From: JBFEUI01 sp041547565
Lineage (GTDB): Bacteria > Pseudomonadota > Gammaproteobacteria > Thiohalomonadales > Thiohalomonadaceae
Assembly: GCA_041547565.1 (NCBI GenBank)
Contig: JBFEUI010000142.1
Location: 1 to 5,375 of the forward strand
Length of the DNA stretch: 5,375 nt
Reading direction: 5' to 3'
A program made the position numbers and the translations under genes. Positions within the stretch are counted from its first letter, which is position 1. The number at the start of each line of letters is the position of its first letter. The notes below the pieces were generated by a model. That model saw only the letters and a program-made list of their open reading frames with translations, was not told where the DNA came from and made no database searches. This document shows, piece after piece, positions 1 through 3,860 of the stretch.

Positions 1-101
1 CCTCACGCCTCACGCCTCACGCCTCACGCCTCACGCCTCACGCCTCACGCCTCACGCCTCACGCCTCACGCCTCACGCCTCACGCCTCACGCCTCACGCC
101 T
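1..101. repeat. Heptanucleotide tandem array, (CCTCACG)14 plus 3 nt
   Basis: Fourteen perfect, uninterrupted copies of CCTCACG occupy 1-98, followed by CCT at 99-101. The array is open at the left window edge, so 14 is a minimum copy number. On the minus strand, which is the sense strand of dsbD, the unit reads CGTGAGG and contains TGA. Because 7 is not a multiple of 3, this puts a stop in all three minus-strand frames. The plus strand of the array has no stop codons. The last partial unit supplies two of the three bases of the dsbD stop codon (100-102). The unit has no self-complementarity, so no hairpin or intrinsic terminator is expected. No CRISPR-like spacers are present. Confidence 0.98.
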
Positions 102-2361
102 ACTGCCGCAATGCCCGGTTGATATGTGCGCTGAACTCGTTTGCCGGCATGTAACCGACCACCCGGTGATTGGGGCGTTCGTTGCCCTGGCTGTCGTAGA
201 AGATGATGGCCGGCGGTCCGATGATATCGAAGTGTTTCATCAGTGCCTGGTCCGCCTCGTCGTTGGCGGTGACGTCGGCCTGCAGGGTCACACTATTGTC
301 CAGTGCGGAGATGACGGCCGCATCACTGAAGGTGTATTTCTCGAACTCCTTGCAGGAGATGCACCAGTCGGCATAAAAGTCGAGCATCACGCTTTTGCCC
401 TGGCTGGCTGCCTGTTTGACCTCGCGTTGCAGGTCCGCGACGGTTTTCACTTTTTTGAATTCAAGGTGGGCTGTGGCCTGCCCCTGTCCGGCCGTCGCCA
501 GGCCGATGCCCTTTAGCGGTTGCAACGGGTCGCTGTTGCCGGAGGCGACACCGAGCAGCATCATCGCGCCGTACAGCAGCAGGGCCAGCCCGACGCCTTT
601 CCACAGCCTCGCCCAGCCGCTGGCACTCTCTTTGATCGGTTCCAGCGCACCCATGTAGATGGCGGAGCCGATACACAGCAGGGCCCACAGCAGCAGCGAG
701 ACGGGGCCGGGCAGGATGCGCTCAAGCATCCACACAGCCACCGCCAGCAGCATCACGCCGAACACGGCCTTGACCGCGTCCATCCATCCGCCGGCGCGCG
801 GCAACAGCTTGCCGGCGGAGGTGCCGACGATGAGCAGCGGCATGCCCATCCCCATGCTAAGTGCAAACAGGGCCAGGCCGCCGAGCACTGCATCGCCGGT
901 CTGGCTGATGTAGATCAGGGCGCCGATGAGCGGGGCGGTGACACAGGGGCCGACGATGAGGGCGGAGAGAAAGCCCATGATGGCGGTGCCGGTGAGGGTG
1001 CCGCCCTGCTGGCGGTTGCTGATCTCGGAGAGCTTGCCCTGCCAACTGCTTGGCAGTTGCAGCTCATAAAAACCGAACATGGAGAACGACAGCAGCACAA
1101 AGACGACGGCGAAGGTCGATAGCACCCAGGGGTTCTGGAAGAAGATCTGCAGATTGGCACCGGAGAGTCCGGCGATCACACCCACCACGGTATAGGTCAG
1201 GGCCATGGCCAGCACGTAGGCGAGGGATAGTGCAAAGGCCCGACGTGTAGTGATCGCTTCGCCCTGGCCGACGATGATGCTGGAGAGGATCGGGATCATC
1301 GGGAACACGCAGGGGGTGAAGGTGAGCAGCAGGCCGAGGCCGAAGAACAGCAGGATCGTGGTCAGCGTATCGCCGCCGGCGAGTGATGCGGCGAGGCTGT
1401 CCTGTTCGGAAAGCGGCTCATTCCGGGGAGCGGCCTCCACACGGGTTGGTCCGGCTTGGTTTGTGCTGCGGACTGCCGGTGCCGTGCCGACCCCTGGGGG
1501 CAACTCGACAGCGAGCTGCTTTTTTTGCGGGGGATAGCAGATGCCGGTGATCTCCGAGCAGCCCTGATAGGTGACCGCCAGTTCGGCGCTGGTTGCCGTG
1601 GCCTCTTTACGTGCCAGCGGCAGTGTGACCTCGAGCAGATCATGGTAGACCTCGAGGCGGCCGAAGAACTCATCGTCCTTCTCGTCGCCGGGCGGCAGGG
1701 TGACATTGTTCAGGCCTATCTGTTTCTCGTTTTTGACGCCAAATTTGAACTTGTTTTTATACAGGTAGTGGCCGGGGGCGATCTCCCAGCGCGCCAGTAT
1801 GGTGTCCGCGTCGAGCGCGATGGCGGAGAAGCGGAATGCGACATCGGGGTCCAGCACCTCATCCTCCTGTCCACCGCCAAAGCCGAGACTCTCGCCCAGC
1901 TGCGGGGTTATAGCCGGTGCGGCGCTGGCCGTGGCAGGCAGCGTGACGCTGCGGTTCTGGCGGTGGGGCGGGTAGCAGACGCCGATGTCGGCACAGCCCT
2001 GTGATCTGGCCTGGATGGTGATGGTGTTGGCTGTCTCCGCTGTCCGGGTATAGGGAATATCGACGGCGATCTCGCCCCGGTAGATCTCGACATCGCCGAA
2101 GAACTCGTCGTGTTTTATTTTGCCCTTGGGAAACACCGCCTCGCCCAGGGCCACTCCCGCATCGTCTGATTTGAAGCGGAATTTGGAGCGGTAGAGATAG
2201 TAGCCGTCGGCGATGCGCCAGGTGGCGCGCAGGGTGGTGTCATCGATGCTTTGCATCTCCATGGCGAAGGCCTGCTCGGGGTCGAGCAGTTCCTCCTCGG
2301 CAAAGGCCAGGGAGACGGGCAAAAGTAGCAATAACAGTAGTTTTAACGCGCTTGGTTTCAT
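100..2361 (-). CDS. dsbD: Thiol:disulfide interchange protein DsbD with duplicated N-terminal alpha domain
   Basis: DsbD carries electrons from cytoplasmic thioredoxin across the inner membrane to periplasmic partners such as DsbC and CcmG. The 753-residue product is much longer than the roughly 565 residues of E. coli DsbD. Residues 1-21 are a signal peptide, with likely cleavage after Ala-Phe-Ala. Alpha domain 1 spans about 25-142, with cap loop DEFFG at 85-89 and cysteines C123/C129 in QGCADIGVCYPP. Alpha domain 2 spans about 169-289, with DEFFG at 230-234 and C268/C275. A Pro/Ala-rich linker follows (about 290-325). The membrane beta domain (about 332-605, eight predicted helices) has redox cysteines C351 (TPCVFP) and C473 (GPCVTAP). 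The periplasmic thioredoxin-like gamma domain (about 632-753) has WCISC, C667/C670. The extra length is the second alpha domain; all other parts look complete. The ATG overlaps the cutA stop (ATGA), and a purine-rich AAGAGAGA precedes it, so translational coupling is likely. The TAG stop touches the heptamer array. Confidence 0.96.
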   Translation of the reverse strand: MKPSALKLLLLLLLPVSLAFAEEELLDPEQAFAMEMQSIDDTTLRATWRIADGYYLYRSKFRFKSDDAGVALGEAVFPKGKIKHDEFFGDVEIYRGEIAVDIPYTRTAETANTITIQARSQGCADIGVCYPPHRQNRSVTLPATASAAPAITPQLGESLGFGGGQEDEVLDPDVAFRFSAIALDADTILARWEIAPGHYLYKNKFKFGVKNEKQIGLNNVTLPPGDEKDDEFFGRLEVYHDLLEVTLPLARKEATATSAELAVTYQGCSEITGICYPPQKKQLAVELPPGVGTAPAVRSTNQAGPTRVEAAPRNEPLSEQDSLAASLAGGDTLTTILLFFGLGLLLTFTPCVFPMIPILSSIIVGQGEAITTRRAFALSLAYVLAMALTYTVVGVIAGLSGANLQIFFQNPWVLSTFAVVFVLLSFSMFGFYELQLPSSWQGKLSEISNRQQGGTLTGTAIMGFLSALIVGPCVTAPLIGALIYISQTGDAVLGGLALFALSMGMGMPLLIVGTSAGKLLPRAGGWMDAVKAVFGVMLLAVAVWMLERILPGPVSLLLWALLCIGSAIYMGALEPIKESASGWARLWKGVGLALLLYGAMMLLGVASGNSDPLQPLKGIGLATAGQGQATAHLEFKKVKTVADLQREVKQAASQGKSVMLDFYADWCISCKEFEKYTFSDAAVISALDNSVTLQADVTANDEADQALMKHFDIIGPPAIIFYDSQGNERPNHRVVGYMPANEFSAHINRALRQ

Positions 2362-2681
2362 TCTCTCTTTTCCAGTTGACTGTCTATCCAGGCCAGATAA
2401 GGCCCCAGACCCCCCTTGATAGGGACTGCGATAATCTCCGGGAGTTCATAGGGGTGATGCTCCAGGATCGTCTTTTCCAGCTCGCCATAGCAGTCCGAGC
2501 GGCTCTTGATGAAGAGCATCACCTCCTGCTCGCTCACCGTCTCGCCTTTCCACTCGTAGGTGGAGTGGATCGCCGGGATCCGGCTGACGCAGGCGGCAAG
2601 GTGTTGCCCCACCAGGACACCGGCCAGTTGCTGCGCGGTCTCGGTATCCGGGCATGTGGTGATGAGCAGTTGGTATTCCAT
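2358..2681 (-). CDS. cutA: Divalent-cation tolerance protein CutA
   Basis: This 107-residue product is a full-length CutA1 family protein, a small trimeric protein with a ferredoxin-like fold linked to copper and other divalent-metal tolerance; its exact biochemical role is unsettled. Family landmarks are the start strand LLITTCPD (5-12), HLAACVSRI (27-35), the YEWKG core (42-46), VMLFIKS (54-60), HPYELPEIIAVPI (76-88) and the C-terminal YLAWI (95-99). C10 and H76 lie in regions that carry metal-ligand candidates in characterised members. The ATG at 2681 gives the usual N-terminus. It has no convincing Shine-Dalgarno sequence, only GGTCTC shortly upstream. Its TGA overlaps the dsbD ATG by four bases, so cutA is the first gene of a cutA-dsbD unit. 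In E. coli the same two genes are adjacent, and dsbD was once called cutA2 for that reason. Confidence 0.96.
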   Translation of the reverse strand: MEYQLLITTCPDTETAQQLAGVLVGQHLAACVSRIPAIHSTYEWKGETVSEQEVMLFIKSRSDCYGELEKTILEHHPYELPEIIAVPIKGGLGPYLAWIDSQLEKRE

Positions 2682-2689
2682 GCTGAGAC

Positions 2690-2717
2690 CATATATTAGT
2701 GTATGGTGTGAGGTAAA
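2690..2717 (-). promoter_or_regulatory. Possible cutA-dsbD promoter
   Basis: On the minus strand, TTTACC (2717-2712) and TATATG (2695-2690) are separated by 16 bp. Each matches the sigma70 -35 or -10 consensus at four of six positions. Transcription from it would begin only a few bases before the cutA ATG, giving a leaderless or nearly leaderless message. That would agree with the missing Shine-Dalgarno sequence but could also mean the match is accidental. Confidence 0.25.
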
Positions 2718-2721
2718 CCTT

Positions 2722-2742
2722 CGGGTGGCTCATCAGCACCCG
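2722..2742. promoter_or_regulatory. Inverted repeat in the cutA/fxsA divergent intergenic region
   Basis: CGGGTG (2722-2727) and CACCCG (2737-2742) are perfect inverted arms around a 9-nt centre. The repeat sits between two divergent genes and has no T-run on either side, so it is not an intrinsic terminator. It could be an operator or simply chance; nothing in the sequence identifies a binding protein. Confidence 0.25.
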
Positions 2743-2775
2743 GGCTGCTCCATCGCGGTTCACCCTTATAGACGA

Positions 2776-2781
2776 TATACT
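2776..2781 (+). promoter_or_regulatory. Possible -10 element for fxsA
   Basis: TATACT matches the sigma70 -10 consensus TATAAT at five of six positions and lies 28 nt before the fxsA start. No acceptable -35 hexamer is found 15-19 bp upstream, so this is only a candidate. No sigma32-type CCCCAT -10 element is seen here. Confidence 0.3.
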
Positions 2782-2809
2782 GCCCTTTTTATTTCTCCCG
2801 GCCTAGTTA

Positions 2810-3259
2810 ATGAATCTTTTTCCGCTGTTACTGTTTGCATTTATCGCTGTTCCCGTCGTTGAAATCTATCTGTTTATCGAGGTCGGCGGCGCCATCGGCA
2901 CCTGGCCGACGGTCGGCTTGGTGGTTTTGACCGCGGTGATCGGCGCAACGCTGCTGCGGATGCAGGGGCTCTACACCCTGAACCGGGTACAGACCGCGAT
3001 GGCCCGGGGCGAGTTGCCGACCCTGATCATGCTGGAGGGGGTGGTCTTGCTGCTATGCGGTGCCCTGCTGCTGACCCCCGGTTTTTTTACCGATGCGCTC
3101 GGGTTTCTCGGCCTGATCCCCCCGTTGCGTCAGGCGATGATCGCCAAACTGTTCCTGCGCGGTCTGCAGGCCGGGCCGCATGGTGCCGGCTATGCTTCGT
3201 CGGGTGATGAACAGGGTCCGCGCACCATCGAGGGGGAATACCGGCGGGAGGATGAATGA
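2810..3259 (+). CDS. fxsA: FxsA family inner-membrane protein
   Basis: This 149-residue membrane protein belongs to the FxsA family, named because overproduction in E. coli relieves F-plasmid exclusion of phage T7; its normal cellular function is unknown. Hydrophobic segments are at about 3-24, 33-50 and 72-100. The family signature is visible: the early P15...E18, then E76-G77, G84, LLLTPGFFTDALGFLGLIPPLR (87-107). A short hydrophilic, charged tail follows, with IEGEYRRE at 140-147. An in-frame TAG at 2804-2806 directly precedes the ATG, and the next methionine is residue 51, so this start is secure. The 20 bases upstream are pyrimidine-rich with no Shine-Dalgarno sequence, which suggests weak initiation. 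E. coli also has fxsA just upstream of groES. Here it probably forms its own transcription unit, because a separate promoter and an array lie between it and groES. Confidence 0.94.
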   Translation: MNLFPLLLFAFIAVPVVEIYLFIEVGGAIGTWPTVGLVVLTAVIGATLLRMQGLYTLNRVQTAMARGELPTLIMLEGVVLLLCGALLLTPGFFTDALGFLGLIPPLRQAMIAKLFLRGLQAGPHGAGYASSGDEQGPRTIEGEYRREDE

Positions 3260-3320
3260 ATCAGCTCAGAATTCAGATTCCAGGGACTGGCATCGCGTCA
3301 TAGTGGTAGCAATACTCTTT

Positions 3321-3378
3321 TAGTTCCTAGTTCCTAGTTCCTAGTTCCTAGTTCCTAGTTCCTAGTTCCTAGTTCCTA
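3321..3378. repeat. Heptanucleotide tandem array, (TAGTTCC)8 plus 2 nt
   Basis: Eight perfect copies of TAGTTCC fill 3321-3376, followed by TA. The junctions create seven copies of the palindromic tetramer CTAG. TAG therefore appears on both strands, and with a 7-nt period the array contains stop codons in all six reading frames. It begins 62 nt after the fxsA stop and ends 8 nt before the -35 hexamer of the groESL promoter. The unit is unrelated in sequence to the CCTCACG unit at the left end of the window but has the same length and the same perfect repetition. Confidence 0.98.
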
Positions 3379-3386
3379 TCGACCCC

Positions 3387-3414
3387 TTGACTCTCCGATT
3401 TTCATCACTATTAT
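3387..3414 (+). promoter_or_regulatory. Sigma70-type promoter of groES-groEL
   Basis: TTGACT (3387-3392, five of six matches to the -35 consensus) and TATTAT (3409-3414, five of six to the -10) are spaced by 16 bp. The predicted transcription start is near 3421, inside the CIRCE operator, which is the arrangement expected for a vegetative promoter shut off by HrcA. No CCCCAT-type sigma32 -10 element is present at the right distance, although CTTGA at 3386-3390 alone would fit a sigma32 -35. Confidence 0.65.
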
Positions 3415-3440
3415 TAGCACTCACACAAGATGAGTGCTAA
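3414..3440. promoter_or_regulatory. CIRCE operator (HrcA binding site) upstream of groES
   Basis: The arms TTAGCACTC (3414-3422) and GAGTGCTAA (3432-3440) are exact inverted repeats around a 9-nt spacer, a perfect match to the CIRCE consensus. HrcA, a repressor that needs GroEL to stay active, binds this element and controls chaperonin operons in many bacteria. The site overlaps the end of the -10 hexamer and covers the predicted transcription start. It would also form a hairpin at the 5' end of the transcript. The hrcA gene itself is not in the window. Confidence 0.97.
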
Positions 3441-3450
3441 CAACTGTAAT

Positions 3451-3462
3451 GCCCGTGTGGGC
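3451..3462 (+). other. Small hairpin in the groES leader
   Basis: GCCC (3451-3454) and GGGC (3459-3462) pair around a GTGT loop, in the 5' untranslated leader between the CIRCE element and the groES ribosome binding site. The stem is only four base pairs and no T-run follows directly, so it is not a terminator. It could contribute to leader structure or be accidental. Confidence 0.25.
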
Positions 3463-3510
3463 CTGCTAGTAAGGTCGCCGGGGTGTTTTTGTTCGTTATT
3501 TTAATGACTT

Positions 3511-3516
3511 AGGAGA
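3511..3516 (+). promoter_or_regulatory. Ribosome binding site of groES
   Basis: AGGAGA lies 8 nt before the ATG at 3525, a normal spacing. It decides the start: the in-frame TTG at 3519 would extend the protein by two residues but leave only 2 nt between it and the Shine-Dalgarno sequence. The ATG also gives the usual MNIRPLHDR N-terminus. Confidence 0.85.
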
Positions 3517-3524
3517 AATTGAGA

Positions 3525-3815
3525 ATGAATATTCGTCCACTGCACGACCGCGTGCTCGTTCGCCGCATGGAGGAAGAGACCATGTCAGCCGGGGGTATCG
3601 TGCTGCCCGGTTCCGCAACCGAGAAACCCAATCAGGGTGAAGTGATCGCCGTGGGCAAGGGCCAGATTCTGTCAAGCGGCGATGTGCGCCCGATGGATAT
3701 CAAGGTCGGTGACAAGGTGCTGTTCGGCCAGTACAGCGGTTCCACCGTCAAGGTCGAAGGCGAAGAGCTGCTGATGATGCGCGAAGAAGACATCATGGCG
3801 GTCATCGAGGGCTAA
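3525..3815 (+). CDS. groES: Co-chaperonin GroES (Hsp10)
   Basis: The 96-residue product is the lid of the GroEL chamber. It forms a seven-membered ring that caps GroEL in the presence of ATP and encloses the folding substrate in the cytoplasm. Length and sequence are typical of the family. The N-terminus is MNIRPLHDRVLVRR. The mobile loop (about 16-32) carries the GroEL-contacting tripeptide I25-V26-L27 inside SAGGIVLPGSA. A roof-hairpin region follows (about 44-57), then KVGDKVLFGQYSG and a C-terminal EEDIMAVIEG. It is the first gene of the groESL operon, 45 nt before groEL, and its transcript starts at a CIRCE-controlled promoter. The leader is about 104 nt if transcription starts near 3421. 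Nothing is missing or unusual in the protein. Confidence 0.98.
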   Translation: MNIRPLHDRVLVRRMEEETMSAGGIVLPGSATEKPNQGEVIAVGKGQILSSGDVRPMDIKVGDKVLFGQYSGSTVKVEGEELLMMREEDIMAVIEG

Positions 3816-3835
3816 TGCCCCGATTGTTCAAAGAA

Positions 3836-3849
3836 TCTAAAGTCTTAGA
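3836..3849 (+). other. Short inverted repeat next to the groEL ribosome binding site
   Basis: TCTAA (3836-3840) and TTAGA (3845-3849) are perfect arms around an AGTC loop. The 3' arm overlaps the groEL Shine-Dalgarno sequence (GAGG, 3848-3851) by two bases. The stem is short and AU-rich, so any effect on groEL translation would be modest. No T-run follows. Confidence 0.3.
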
Positions 3850-3860
3850 GGAACGGATTA

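Noticed and set aside
1..101. Left array as a CRISPR or as a coding repeat
   Set aside because: Units are contiguous with no spacers, so it is not a CRISPR. The plus strand is open through the array, but no start codon lies inside it and no protein can be supported from the window.
124..2004. Several plus-strand open frames (for example 124-516, 520-1122, 1456-2004)
   Set aside because: All are antisense to dsbD, whose domain motifs account for the whole stretch. Their translations show no coherent domains.
2802..2808. A single CCTAGTT, a rotation of the TAGTTCC unit, just before the fxsA start
   Set aside because: A single 7-mer matching any of seven rotations on either strand is expected several times by chance in 5.4 kb. 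It may simply be coincidence, so it is not called a repeat.
3258..3280. GAATC...GATTC inverted repeat after fxsA as a terminator
   Set aside because: The arms are only five AT-rich bases around a 13-nt loop, with no T-run after them. It would not make a stable terminator.
3321..3376. Repeated AGGA on the minus strand of the TAGTTCC array as tandem CsrA/RsmA or ribosome sites
   Set aside because: No evidence exists that the minus strand is transcribed there, and no start codon or gene follows in that direction.
3386..3415. A sigma32 heat-shock promoter for groESL
   Set aside because: CTTGA could serve as part of a -35, but no CCCCAT-like -10 element follows at 13-17 bp; the sigma70-like TATTAT fits better together with the CIRCE operator.
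3519..3524. TTG at 3519 as an alternative groES start adding Met-Arg
   Set aside because: It would lie only 2 nt after AGGAGA, too close for initiation, whereas the ATG at 3525 has normal spacing and the standard GroES N-terminus.
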